Of a DNA stretch of 64,000 bases, positions 40,149 to 48,251 are shown piece after piece (positions within the stretch are counted from its first letter, which is position 1; every line of letters begins with the position of its first letter). The notes beneath the pieces were generated by a model. That model saw only the letters and a list, made by a program, of their open reading frames with translations. It ran no database searches and was not told the DNA's origin. The stretch covers positions 6,578,501-6,642,500 of the forward strand of contig NZ_JADQDF010000001.1 in assembly GCF_019263585.2 (NCBI RefSeq). Reading direction: 5' to 3'. The DNA comes from Pseudonocardia oceani. Lineage in GTDB: Bacteria; Actinomycetota; Actinomycetes; Mycobacteriales; Pseudonocardiaceae. Both the position numbers and the translations under genes were made by a program.

Positions 40149-41003
40149 GTGGACGACGACACCGGCACCCGCCCGCTCGAGGAGGGACTGGTCTCCGACT
40201 TCGGCCGGAACCTCTCCTACGGCGCCTACCTGCACCTGCCCGAGCTGCTCGCGGCCCAGCACCCCGTCAGCCGGCCCGAGCACCACGACGAGCTGCTGTT
40301 CATCGTCCAGCACCAGACCTCCGAGCTGTGGCTCAAGCTCGTCCTGCACGAGCTGCGCGCGGTCTGCTCCCGCATCGCCGCCGACGAGCTCCGGCCCGCG
40401 CTCAAGGGGCTCGCGCGCGTCAAGCACATCCAGCGCCAGCTCACCGATCAGTGGTCGGTGCTCGCCACCCTCACGCCCTCGGAGTACGCGGAGTTCCGCA
40501 GCTTCCTGGGCACGTCGTCGGGGTTCCAGTCCTTCCAGTACCGCGCCGTGGAGTTCGCGCTGGGCAACAAGGACGAGGCGATGCTCCAGTTCTTCGGCGA
40601 CGACGACGACGCCCACGCCCTGCTCGCCGACCAGCTCGCCCGCCCCAGCCTTTACGACGAGTTCGTGCGCCACCTCGCCCGCCACGGCCACGACGTGCCG
40701 GAGGCGCTGCTGGAGCGCGACGTCACCCGCGCCCACGTCTTCACCCCCGACCTCGTGCCGGTGTTCCGCCGCATCTACGAGAACGCCGACGAGTTCTGGG
40801 AGGCCTACGAGGCCTGCGAGGAGCTCGTCGACCTGGAGGACAACGTGCAGCAGTGGCGCTTCCGCCACCTCAAGACCGTCGAGCGCGTGATCGGGTTCAA
40901 GCGCGGCACCGGCGGCTCCAGCGGCGTCGGCTTCCTCCGCAAGGCCCTGGACCTCACGTTCTTCCCCGAGCTGTACGCGGTCCGCACGGAGATCGGCCGA
41001 TGA
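40149..41003 (+). CDS. kynA: Tryptophan 2,3-dioxygenase
   Basis: 284 residues, the usual TDO size. It oxidises tryptophan to N-formylkynurenine with heme. Family motifs: SYGAYLHLPELLAAQ, DELLFIVQHQTSELWLKL, FQSFQYRAVEFALGNK, and WRFRHLKTVERVIGFKRGTGGSSGV, with the heme-ligand histidine in RHLKTVER. GTG start at 40149. It overlaps kynU by ATGA, forming a tryptophan catabolism operon. No kynurenine formamidase gene is present here. Confidence 0.96.
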   Translation: MDDDTGTRPLEEGLVSDFGRNLSYGAYLHLPELLAAQHPVSRPEHHDELLFIVQHQTSELWLKLVLHELRAVCSRIAADELRPALKGLARVKHIQRQLTDQWSVLATLTPSEYAEFRSFLGTSSGFQSFQYRAVEFALGNKDEAMLQFFGDDDDAHALLADQLARPSLYDEFVRHLARHGHDVPEALLERDVTRAHVFTPDLVPVFRRIYENADEFWEAYEACEELVDLEDNVQQWRFRHLKTVERVIGFKRGTGGSSGVGFLRKALDLTFFPELYAVRTEIGR

Positions 41004-42247
41004 GCCGGGACCGGGACCGGGACCGGGACCGGGACCGGGACCGGGCCGACGCACTCGACGCCGCCGACCCCCTCGCCCCCTTCCGCGACCGCTTCCTGCC
41101 CGCCCCCGGCGTCGTCGCCTACCTCGACGGCAACTCCCTGGGCCGCCCGCCCGCCGTCACCGCCGAGCGCCTCGACGCGTTCGTCCGCGAGGAGTGGGCG
41201 GGCCGGCTGATCCGCGGCTGGACCGAGCCCGAGGCCGAGGGTGGCTGGATGCGCTGGCCCGAGCGGGTCGGCGACCGCATCGCCGCCGCCGCGCTCGGCG
41301 CCGGCCCCGGGAGCACCGTGCTCGCCGACTCCACCACCGTGCTGCTCTACAAGCTCGTCCGCGCCGCCGTCGACCTCGACGCCTCCCGCCGCGAGATCGT
41401 GCTCGACACCGACAACTTCCCCACCGACCGCTACGTCGCCGAGGGGATCGCCGCCGAGCGCGGCGCCCGGCTGCGCTGGATCGAGACCGACCCCGCCGCC
41501 GGGATCACCGCGGGGCAGGTCGCCGCGGCCGTCGGCCCGGACACCGCGCTGGTGCTGCTCAGCCACGTCGCCTACCGCTCGGGCTGGATCGCCGACGCCG
41601 CCGCGATCACCGCGATCGCCCACGACGCCGGCGCGCTCGTGCTGTGGGACCTCTCGCACTCGGTCGGATCCGTCGAGCTGGAGCTGGACGCGTGGGGCGT
41701 CGACCTGGCCGTGGGCTGCACCTACAAGTACCTCAACGGCGGGCCGGGCTCCCCCGCGTTCGCCTACGTCCGCCCCGGCCTGCACGACCGCATCCGACAG
41801 CCGGTGCAGGGCTGGATGGGCCGCCACGACCCGTTCGAGATGGGCCCGGGCTACACCCCCGCCGCCGGGATCCGCGGCATCGTCAGCGGCACTCCCCCGA
41901 TCCTCGCCGCCGTGCCCCTGCTGGCCGGGCTGGAGATGCTCGAGGAGGCCGGGATCGGCGCGGTGCGGGCCAAGTCGCGCGCGCTCACCGCCTACGCGCT
42001 GGACCTCGTCGACGCCTGGCTGCCCGGGGTCGAGCTGGTCTCGCCGCGCGACCCGGAGCGCCGCGGCGGGCACCTCACGATCCGCCGCGCAGGCTTCCGC
42101 GACGTCCTCGACGCCCTGTGGGAGCGCGGCGTGATCCCCGACTACCGCGAGCCCGACGGCATCCGCATCGGCCTCGCACCGCTGTCGACGTCGTTCCGCG
42201 AGGTCCACGACGGGCTCGAGGTGCTGCGGGAACTGGCCGGTGTCTGA
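41000..42247 (+). CDS. kynU: Kynureninase
   Basis: 415 residues. A PLP enzyme that cleaves kynurenine (or 3-hydroxykynurenine) to anthranilate and alanine. Motifs: DGNSLGRPP, FPTDRYVAEG, LVLLSHVAYRSGWIAD, LVLWDLSHSVGS, and CTYKYLNGGPGSPAF with the cofactor lysine. The start ATG overlaps the tryptophan dioxygenase stop. Residues 3-16 are seven Arg-Asp pairs coded by a perfect CGGGAC hexamer repeat, an unusual N-terminal extension ahead of the conserved LDAADPLAPFRDRF. Confidence 0.95.
   Translation: MSRDRDRDRDRDRDRADALDAADPLAPFRDRFLPAPGVVAYLDGNSLGRPPAVTAERLDAFVREEWAGRLIRGWTEPEAEGGWMRWPERVGDRIAAAALGAGPGSTVLADSTTVLLYKLVRAAVDLDASRREIVLDTDNFPTDRYVAEGIAAERGARLRWIETDPAAGITAGQVAAAVGPDTALVLLSHVAYRSGWIADAAAITAIAHDAGALVLWDLSHSVGSVELELDAWGVDLAVGCTYKYLNGGPGSPAFAYVRPGLHDRIRQPVQGWMGRHDPFEMGPGYTPAAGIRGIVSGTPPILAAVPLLAGLEMLEEAGIGAVRAKSRALTAYALDLVDAWLPGVELVSPRDPERRGGHLTIRRAGFRDVLDALWERGVIPDYREPDGIRIGLAPLSTSFREVHDGLEVLRELAGV
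41006..41047 (+). repeat. Hexanucleotide tandem repeat (CGGGAC)x7 in kynU
   Basis: Seven perfect units immediately after the second codon of kynU, encoding Arg-Asp repeats. Together with the repeat at the start of the Eis-like gene this is the second coding hexamer repeat within 2.3 kb. Confidence 0.95.
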
Positions 42248-42311
42248 AGGGGGCGCCTGAGGAGTCGTGACGGAGGGTTGCCGCCCCTCCCCGAACGGGT
42301 AGGGAAGGCGC

Positions 42312-43277
42312 ATGACCGCCTACGGCTTCCACGCCTCCCACGAACAGGTCCCGCCCGACGTCCTCCTCGCCGCCGTCCAGCACGCCGAGCAGGCGGGCTT
42401 CGGCGCCGCCATGTCGTCGGACCACCTGTCGCCGTGGAGCGCGCGCCAGGGCCAGTCGGCCTTCGCGTGGTCCTGGCTCGGGGCGGCGCTGCAGGCCACC
42501 TCGCTGCCGTTCGGCGTCGTCAACGCACCCGGCCAGCGCTACCACCCGGTGATCATCGCGCAGGCCATCGGCACCCTCGGCGCGATGTACCCGGGCCGGT
42601 TCTGGGCCGCGCTGGGCACCGGTGAAGCCAGCAACGAGCACATCACCGGCGACGCCTGGCCCCGCAAGGACGTGCGCAACGCGCGGCTGCGCGAGTGCGT
42701 CGACATCATCCGGGCGCTGCTGCGCGGCGAGGAGGTCAGCCACGACGGGCTGGTCACCGTCGACCGCGCCCGGGTCTGGACGCGGCCCCCGGAGCCGCCG
42801 CCGCTGGTCGGCGCGGCCGTCAGCGTGGAGACGGCCGGCTGGTGCGGCGAGTGGGCCGACGGGCTGATCACGGTCAACGCGCCCGTCGAGCACCTGCGGC
42901 GGATGATCGACGCCTACCGCGGCGCCGGCGGGAAGGGGCGGCTGCACCTGCAGGTCCACCTCAGCTGGGCGCCCGAGCAGGCCGAGGCCGAGGCGATCGC
43001 GCACGAGCAGTGGCGCAGCAACGTGTTCCCGCCGCCGGTGTGCTGGGACGTCGACAGCGCGGAGATGTTCGACGTGATCAGCGAGGACGTCACCGTCGAG
43101 CGCGTCGCGCAGACGGTGCACGTGTCCTCCGACCTCGGCCGCCACACCGAGATCCTCGCGGAGTACGCCGCGCTGGGCTTCGACGAGATCGCCCTGCACC
43201 ACGTCGGCCAGGAGCAGGAGCGCTGGATCGACGCCTTCGGCGCCGAGGTCCTCCCCCAGCTCAAGGACGCCGGGTGA
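42312..43277 (+). CDS. LLM-class flavin-dependent oxidoreductase (TIGR03885-like)
   Basis: 321 residues of luciferase-like TIM-barrel type. Motifs: MTAYGFHASHEQVPPDVLLAAVQHAEQAGF at the start (read in parts), MSSDHLSPWS, FWAALGTGEASNEHITGD, and GFDEIALHHVGQEQ near the end. This subgroup is annotated as flavin- rather than F420-dependent, but the cofactor cannot be settled here. GGGAAGG precedes the ATG. Overlaps the next GH13 gene by GTGA, so the two are translated together, a recurring pairing whose reason is unknown. Confidence 0.85.
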   Translation: MTAYGFHASHEQVPPDVLLAAVQHAEQAGFGAAMSSDHLSPWSARQGQSAFAWSWLGAALQATSLPFGVVNAPGQRYHPVIIAQAIGTLGAMYPGRFWAALGTGEASNEHITGDAWPRKDVRNARLRECVDIIRALLRGEEVSHDGLVTVDRARVWTRPPEPPPLVGAAVSVETAGWCGEWADGLITVNAPVEHLRRMIDAYRGAGGKGRLHLQVHLSWAPEQAEAEAIAHEQWRSNVFPPPVCWDVDSAEMFDVISEDVTVERVAQTVHVSSDLGRHTEILAEYAALGFDEIALHHVGQEQERWIDAFGAEVLPQLKDAG

Positions 43278-44971
43278 ACCGCCCCGGGGTCAACCTCAGC
43301 CGCGCCGCCGACCTGTGGTGGAAGAACGCGGTGATCTACTGCCTCGACGTCGAGACCTTCGCCGACGGCAACGGCGACGGCTGCGGCGACCTGCGCGGCC
43401 TGATCCAGCACATCGACCACCTCGACCGGCTCGGCGTCACGTGCCTGTGGCTGATGCCGTTCTACCCGAGCCCGGACCGCGACGACGGCTACGACATCAC
43501 CGACTTCTACGGCGTCGACCCGCGCCTGGGCACGTCGGGCGACCTCGTCGAGCTCGTCCGCACCGCCCGCGACCGCGGCATGCGCGTGATCGCCGACCTC
43601 GTCGTCAACCACACCTCGGCGCAGCACCCCTGGTTCCTCGACGCCCGCTCCAGCCGCGACTCCCGCTACCGCGACTGGTACGTCTGGCGCGACGAGCCGC
43701 CGGCCGATGCCGCCGAGGGCGTCGTGTTCCCCGACCAGGAGTCGAGCCTCTGGGAGTACGACAAGGAGACCGAGCAGTACTACCTGCACCAGTTCTACAA
43801 GCACCAGCCCGACCTCAACGTCGCCAACCCCGAGGTCCGCGACGAGATCGCGCGGATCATCGGCTACTGGACGCAGCTGGGCCTGTCCGGCTTCCGCGTC
43901 GACGCGGTGCCGTTCCTGCTGGAGGCCGAGCGCGTGCAGGACGTCGTCGCGCTGCCCGACCCGCACGACTACCTCGCCGACCTCTCGGCCTTCCTGCGCC
44001 GCCGCAACGGCGAGGCCGTGCTGCTCGGCGAGGTCAACCTCCCCTACCCCGACACCATGGCGTTCTTCGGCGCCCGCGACGGCGGCGGCACCACCGACGA
44101 GCTGACGATGTGCTTCGACTTCATCGGCATGCAGCAGATGTACCTGTCGCTGGCCCGCGCCGACGCCGAGCCGCTGGCCGACGCCCTGCGGCAGCGCCCC
44201 GACCCGCCCGAGGACGGCCACTGGGCGACGTTCGTGCGCAACCACGACGAGCTGACGCTGGACAAGCTCACCGACGCCCAGCGCGCCGAGGTCTTCGCCG
44301 CGTTCGGCCCCGACGAGGACATGCAGGTCTACGGCCGCGGCCTGCGCCGGCGCCTGCCCCCGATGCTCGAGGGCGACGCCCGGCGCATCCGGATGGTCTA
44401 CAGCCTGCTGTTCGCCCTGCCCGGCACGCCGGTCGTGTTCTACGGCGAGGAGATCGGCATGGGCGAGAACCTGGCGATGGAGGGGCGTTTCGCCGTCCGC
44501 ACGCCGATGCAGTGGAGCCCGGAGGAGGGCGCCGGGTTCTCCACGGCCGACCCGTCGACGTTCCCGGGGCCGGTCGTCGAGGGCGCGTACGGGCCCGAGC
44601 ACGTCAACGTGCGCGACCAGGTGCGCGACCCGGACTCGCTGCTGTCCTGGTTCCGGCTGCTCGTGGACGGCTACCGCGCCTGCCCCGAGCTGGCCTGGGG
44701 CTCCTACACGGTCCTCGACCCCGGGCCCGACGCCCGCGCGGTGCTGGCCCACCGCTGCGACAGCGGCGAGCCCGGCGTCGGGTGCACGCTGCTCGCGCTG
44801 CACCACTTCGCCGACGCCGACGTCGAGGCCGCCCCGGTGCTGCCCGAGCTGGCCGGGGTCACGCTGACCGACGTCCTCGACCCCGCGGCCGAGCCCGTGG
44901 TCGTCGGCGACGACGGCCGCGTCACCGTGGCGCTGGGCCCGTACGGCTGCCGGTGGCTGCGCGCCAGCTGA
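43274..44971 (+). CDS. GH13 enzyme, trehalose-synthase-like
   Basis: 565 residues from GTG 43274. WWKNAVIYCLDVETFADGNGDG resembles the N-terminus of maltose-interconverting trehalose synthases (GH13 subfamily 16). Barrel motifs: DLVVNHTSAQHPWF, catalytic aspartate in GFRVDAVPFL, glutamate in LLGEVNLPYP, aspartate in FVRNHDELTLD, and MLEGDARRIRMVYSLLFALPGTPV. A beta-sandwich tail ends with YGCRWLRAS. It has no fused maltokinase. Product assignment (trehalose versus alpha-glucan hydrolysis) is inference from the N-terminus and overall length. Confidence 0.88.
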   Translation: MNRPGVNLSRAADLWWKNAVIYCLDVETFADGNGDGCGDLRGLIQHIDHLDRLGVTCLWLMPFYPSPDRDDGYDITDFYGVDPRLGTSGDLVELVRTARDRGMRVIADLVVNHTSAQHPWFLDARSSRDSRYRDWYVWRDEPPADAAEGVVFPDQESSLWEYDKETEQYYLHQFYKHQPDLNVANPEVRDEIARIIGYWTQLGLSGFRVDAVPFLLEAERVQDVVALPDPHDYLADLSAFLRRRNGEAVLLGEVNLPYPDTMAFFGARDGGGTTDELTMCFDFIGMQQMYLSLARADAEPLADALRQRPDPPEDGHWATFVRNHDELTLDKLTDAQRAEVFAAFGPDEDMQVYGRGLRRRLPPMLEGDARRIRMVYSLLFALPGTPVVFYGEEIGMGENLAMEGRFAVRTPMQWSPEEGAGFSTADPSTFPGPVVEGAYGPEHVNVRDQVRDPDSLLSWFRLLVDGYRACPELAWGSYTVLDPGPDARAVLAHRCDSGEPGVGCTLLALHHFADADVEAAPVLPELAGVTLTDVLDPAAEPVVVGDDGRVTVALGPYGCRWLRAS

Positions 44972-45001
44972 CCGCGCCGCGGCTACTGGCAGAGTGACCG
45001 C

Positions 45002-45796
45002 ATGACGAGCAGCACGGTGGCGGTGGTGACGGGCGCGGCCCGCGGCTTCGGGCGCGAGATCGCGCGGCGGCTGGTGGCGCGCGGGCACCGGGTGGTGATC
45101 ACCGACATCGACGGGGCGGCCGTCACCGCCACGGCCGCCGAGCTGGGCGCCACCGGCCTCACCGCCGACGCCCGGCTCGCGGCCGACCACCGGCGCGTCG
45201 GCGAGGCGGCGGCCGGGCTCGGCACGGTCGGCGTGTGGGTCAACAACGCCGGCGTGCTGCGCGCGGGCAAGGTCTGGGAGCAGTCCGACGAGGACATCGC
45301 CCTCATGATCGACGCCAACCTGTACGGCGTCGTCCACGGCTCGCGCGTGGCCGTCGGCCTCATGCGCGAGCGCGGCGGGCACCTGCTCAACATCGCCTCC
45401 ATGTCGGCGCACGGGCCGGTGCCCGGGCTCGCGGTCTACGCGGCGTCGAAGTCGGCGGTCCTGAACTTCACCACGAGCCTGCAAGGCGACCTCGACCTCG
45501 ACCGCATCCCGGTCCGCGCCCACGCCCTGTGCCCCGACGCCGCCGACACCGCGCTGGTCCGGGCCGAGCAGGGCCACGCCGACACCGCCATCCTGCACTC
45601 GCAGAAGACGCTGCTCACGCCGGAGACCGTCGCCGACGCCGCGCTGGAGCTCCTCGACGGCAGGCGTGTGGTGCGCTCGCTGCCGCTGCGCCGCGCGGTG
45701 ATGGCCCGCACCGGCTCGGTCCTGCCCCGCGTCGCGCTGCCGGTGCTCGCGCGGATGCGGGCGCAGGGCGAGCGGCGGCGCGTCGCCGGCTCGTGA
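45002..45796 (+). CDS. Short-chain dehydrogenase/reductase
   Basis: 264 residues. Classical SDR: cofactor loop TGAARGFGREIA, NNAGVLRAGK, serine in NIASMSAHGP, and catalytic YAASKSAV. Aspartate after the second strand (ITDIDGAA) favours NAD(H). The C-terminal extension is basic (RAQGERRRVAGS). Substrate unknown. It runs convergent with the DUF3152 gene; no hairpin separates them. Confidence 0.9.
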   Translation: MTSSTVAVVTGAARGFGREIARRLVARGHRVVITDIDGAAVTATAAELGATGLTADARLAADHRRVGEAAAGLGTVGVWVNNAGVLRAGKVWEQSDEDIALMIDANLYGVVHGSRVAVGLMRERGGHLLNIASMSAHGPVPGLAVYAASKSAVLNFTTSLQGDLDLDRIPVRAHALCPDAADTALVRAEQGHADTAILHSQKTLLTPETVADAALELLDGRRVVRSLPLRRAVMARTGSVLPRVALPVLARMRAQGERRRVAGS

Positions 45797-45809
45797 CCCG
45801 CGGTGGGCG

Positions 45810-46574
45810 TCAGGCGTCGGGGTAGGGCCACGAGTTGGGCGCGCAGCCGAGCAGGCCCTTGGTCTGCTGCTGCATCACCGGCGCCCGCTCGCCCGGGCCG
45901 GGGCAGGACTCGTGGCCGTGCCCCAGGACGTGGCCGACCTCGTGGTTGACGAGGTAGCGCCGGTAGCCGGTGCGGTCGTCGCCGTAGTCGGGGTGCGCGC
46001 CGACCCAGCGGAACAGCGTGAGGACCGCCCGCGAGCCGGTGCGGCACGACAGCTTCCCGTAGGTGACGAGGGGGCGGCAGAGCGCGGCGGAGGTGTCGGG
46101 GCTCGCCAGCACCACCACGATGTCGGCGTCGCCGTCGGTGCGCGCGAAGCTCATCGTGCCGCCGCGGCCCCAGCTGCGCGGGTCGTTGAGGGTGGCCAGC
46201 GCGAACTCGGCGAACCGCGCCCCGTCGACCGGCAACCCGTCCTCGACCTCCACCCGGACCGTCCGGACCTCCCCCGGGCCCGGCGCGGGCACCGACCCGG
46301 CGACGACCGACAGCGCACCCGTCCCGGCCTGCGGCACCGTCATCTCGAGGATCCCCGCCGCGGCGTCGGCGGCGGGCGGGCCCACGGCGCCTGCGGCGGT
46401 CGCGGCGGCGGCGACCGCCCCCGTCAGGAAGGACGTGCTGATGTCCGTCGACACCTCGTCCACGGGAACCGCGGGCGCCTCGTCGCCGGGCAGCAGGCCG
46501 GACACGGCCAGCAGACCGGCCCCCAGCGCGACCGCCGCGACCACGACGACGATCCGCTTCCCCGGCGCCCCCAC
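45810..46574 (-). CDS. DUF3152 protein, secreted metzincin-like
   Basis: 254 residues from GTG 46574. N-terminal hydrophobic signal/anchor (IVVVVAAVALGAGLLAVSGLL). An Ala-rich linker follows. The conserved C-terminal domain contains NHEVGHVLGHGHESC, the HExxHxxGxxH zinc-protease signature, plus several cysteines (RPLVTYGKLSCR, GLLGCAPN). It is probably an extracytoplasmic zinc protease or a former protease; family function is not established. Divergent from the membrane-protein gene across about 100 bases. Confidence 0.85.
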   Translation of the reverse strand: MGAPGKRIVVVVAAVALGAGLLAVSGLLPGDEAPAVPVDEVSTDISTSFLTGAVAAAATAAGAVGPPAADAAAGILEMTVPQAGTGALSVVAGSVPAPGPGEVRTVRVEVEDGLPVDGARFAEFALATLNDPRSWGRGGTMSFARTDGDADIVVVLASPDTSAALCRPLVTYGKLSCRTGSRAVLTLFRWVGAHPDYGDDRTGYRRYLVNHEVGHVLGHGHESCPGPGERAPVMQQQTKGLLGCAPNSWPYPDA

Positions 46575-46677
46575 CCGATCAGGGTCGCATGCAGCGCGGC
46601 GGTTCGGCAGGACGAACGCCCGGTCGGGGCCTACCGTGGTCGGCGAGACACCGGGGGCGGTGGTCGGGGGGGACGCG

Positions 46678-47310
46678 GTGCGGACGTGGTGGCGGCCCGC
46701 CCTGCTCGTGGCCCTCGTGCTGGCCGCCGTCGCCGTGGCGATCACCGTCGGAGTGCCCCCGCTCCCGGAGATCCGCGCGGCCGTCGCCGGCGCCGGGTGG
46801 GCCGGGCCGGTGCTGTTCGCCCTGATCTACGCCGGCCTGTCGCTGACGCCCGTGCCGGCCACCGTCCTCAGCATCGCCGCCGGGGTGCTGTTCGGGTGGG
46901 GCGTCGGCGTGCCCGTCGTCATGGCGGGGGCCTTCACCGGCGCGGCGGTCGGGTTCCTGCTGGCGCGCCACCTCGGCCGCGGCGCGCTCGACGGCGTCGG
47001 CGGCGACCGGCTCGCGCGCCTCGACGCGCTGCTGCGCAGCCGCGGCCTCCTGGCCGTGCTCGTCGTGCGGATGCTGCCGATCCTGCCGTTCGCCGTGATC
47101 AACATGGCGTGCGGGCTGTCGGCGCTGCGCACGCGCGACTACCTCGTCGGGTCGTTCCTGGGCATGCTGCCGGCCGTCACGGCGTTCGTCGGCATCGGCG
47201 CCTACGGCAGCGAGCCGGGCTCGCTGCCGTTCCTGGTCAGCGCGGGCGGGCTGGCCGTGCTGGTGGTGGGCGGCGCCGTGCTCGCGCGACGGCGCCGCGT
47301 CCTCCGGTAG
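46678..47310 (+). CDS. TVP38/TMEM64 (SNARE-associated, DedA-like) membrane protein
   Basis: 210 residues from GTG 46678 (an in-frame GTG at 46660 is possible). Five or so membrane helices; the signature region YAGLSLTPVPATVLSIAAGVLFGWGVGV and VRMLPILPFAVINMACGLSALRTRDY (read in parts) is the conserved core of the SNARE-associated/VTT domain. These proteins are proposed to move lipids or undecaprenyl carriers across the membrane. Ends with a short RRRRVLR tail. Confidence 0.88.
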   Translation: MRTWWRPALLVALVLAAVAVAITVGVPPLPEIRAAVAGAGWAGPVLFALIYAGLSLTPVPATVLSIAAGVLFGWGVGVPVVMAGAFTGAAVGFLLARHLGRGALDGVGGDRLARLDALLRSRGLLAVLVVRMLPILPFAVINMACGLSALRTRDYLVGSFLGMLPAVTAFVGIGAYGSEPGSLPFLVSAGGLAVLVVGGAVLARRRRVLR

Positions 47311-47332
47311 CGGGCCCGGCCCCCGGACGCGG

Positions 47333-47536
47333 TCAGTCGTCCTCGTCGTCCGTGCCGTCGCCGCCCCACTCGCGGTCGGCCTTGTCGTTGGCCTCGGTGC
47401 GCTCGCGCGCGATCTCCAGCGCCCGCGCGGCCGTCTCCTTGTCGGGGTAGGGCCCGAGGCGGTCGACCGCGCGCACCTCCTCGGCCTTCACGACCCGTCC
47501 GTCCTTGAGGCTGTAGTACCACTCCTCGTCGCTCAT
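47333..47536 (-). CDS. Small SPOR-like protein
   Basis: 67 residues, starting MSDEEWYYSLKDGRVVKAEEV and including RLGPYPDKETAARALEIARE. The pattern of a lone SPOR-like fold (aromatic YY, GPYPDKETA turn) with an acidic tail GDGTDDEDD is common in actinobacteria. No signal peptide. ATG 47536 preferred over an ATG six codons upstream. Divergent from the next small gene across 17 bases. Confidence 0.75.
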   Translation of the reverse strand: MSDEEWYYSLKDGRVVKAEEVRAVDRLGPYPDKETAARALEIARERTEANDKADREWGGDGTDDEDD

Positions 47537-47553
47537 CGGTGCAGAATGCACCA

Positions 47554-47793
47554 ATGGCGACGGCAGTGCTGATGGGCGGGCCGTGGGACGGGCACACCGA
47601 GGAGGTGGCGCTCGACGGCGAGGGGCAGCCGCCGCGGCTGCTCCCCCGCTTCCGGGACACCACGATCTACACCGAGGACACCGGGCACATGCCGGTGCGC
47701 ATCCCCGAGCGCGCCTACCGCCGCCGCGGGCCGCACCCGTCGGAGGCCGGCACGTGGGTCTACGAGCCGGACGTGGACGACCCGCTCTCCTGA
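47554..47793 (+). CDS. Small conserved protein of unknown function
   Basis: 79 residues starting MATAVLMGGPWDGHTEEVAL; the GGPWDGH segment recurs in actinobacterial and phage small proteins of unknown function. ATG 47554 is preferred over 47539 because the latter overlaps the divergent gene's leader. No membrane helix. Confidence 0.65.
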   Translation: MATAVLMGGPWDGHTEEVALDGEGQPPRLLPRFRDTTIYTEDTGHMPVRIPERAYRRRGPHPSEAGTWVYEPDVDDPLS

Positions 47794-47817
47794 GCCGGCG
47801 CTGTACTGATCCCGGCC

Positions 47818-48162
47818 CTACTGCTCCCCGCCCCCGGGCCGCACCAGCACGACCACCTCGGTGTCGGTCACCGACTGCACCCCGACCGCGAAGCCCTGCA
47901 CCTGCGTCTCCCCTCCGACGGGGACGGTGACGGTCTGTCCGGCGACGGTGATCGTGGCGGCACCCGCGTCGACGCCGACGAGCTGCGCGGTGACGCCCAG
48001 GACCGACACCGAGGCATCACCGCTGCGGGGGAAGGTGACGGTGCAGCCGTTGAGGCCGCACTCGGTGTTCGAGCCGCCCGCCCCGCAGCCGGTGGCGGTG
48101 AGCAGGACGACGAGGACGGCGAGGACGCCCCGGACGATCGGGGACGAAGGGGTTCGGGACAC
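47818..48162 (-). CDS. Small lipoprotein of unknown function
   Basis: 114 residues from GTG 48162. A lipoprotein signal (VRGVLAVLVVLLTATGC) places it on the outer membrane face. The mature part has a disulfide-like pair (ECGLNGC) and a beta-rich sequence with several Val/Thr strands. No family recognised. Confidence 0.7.
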   Translation of the reverse strand: MSRTPSSPIVRGVLAVLVVLLTATGCGAGGSNTECGLNGCTVTFPRSGDASVSVLGVTAQLVGVDAGAATITVAGQTVTVPVGGETQVQGFAVGVQSVTDTEVVVLVRPGGGEQ

Positions 48163-48251
48163 CCCCGGAGGGTAGGGCCCGGGGATCACCGGGCCGCGGC
48201 CAGGCGGGCGATCCCGTCGGGCAGGTGACGGGCCGGCGCGGCGAGCCCGGG

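Noticed and set aside
42272..42290. Hairpin GGAGGG...CCCTCC between kynU and the LLM gene
   Set aside because: Only 6-base arms and a purine-rich sequence that also serves near ribosome-binding regions; too weak to call a terminator.
42914..45598. Long minus-strand open frame opposite the LLM and GH13 genes
   Set aside because: Val/Gly/Ala/Asp-rich shadow with no motif; both plus-strand genes are clearly real.
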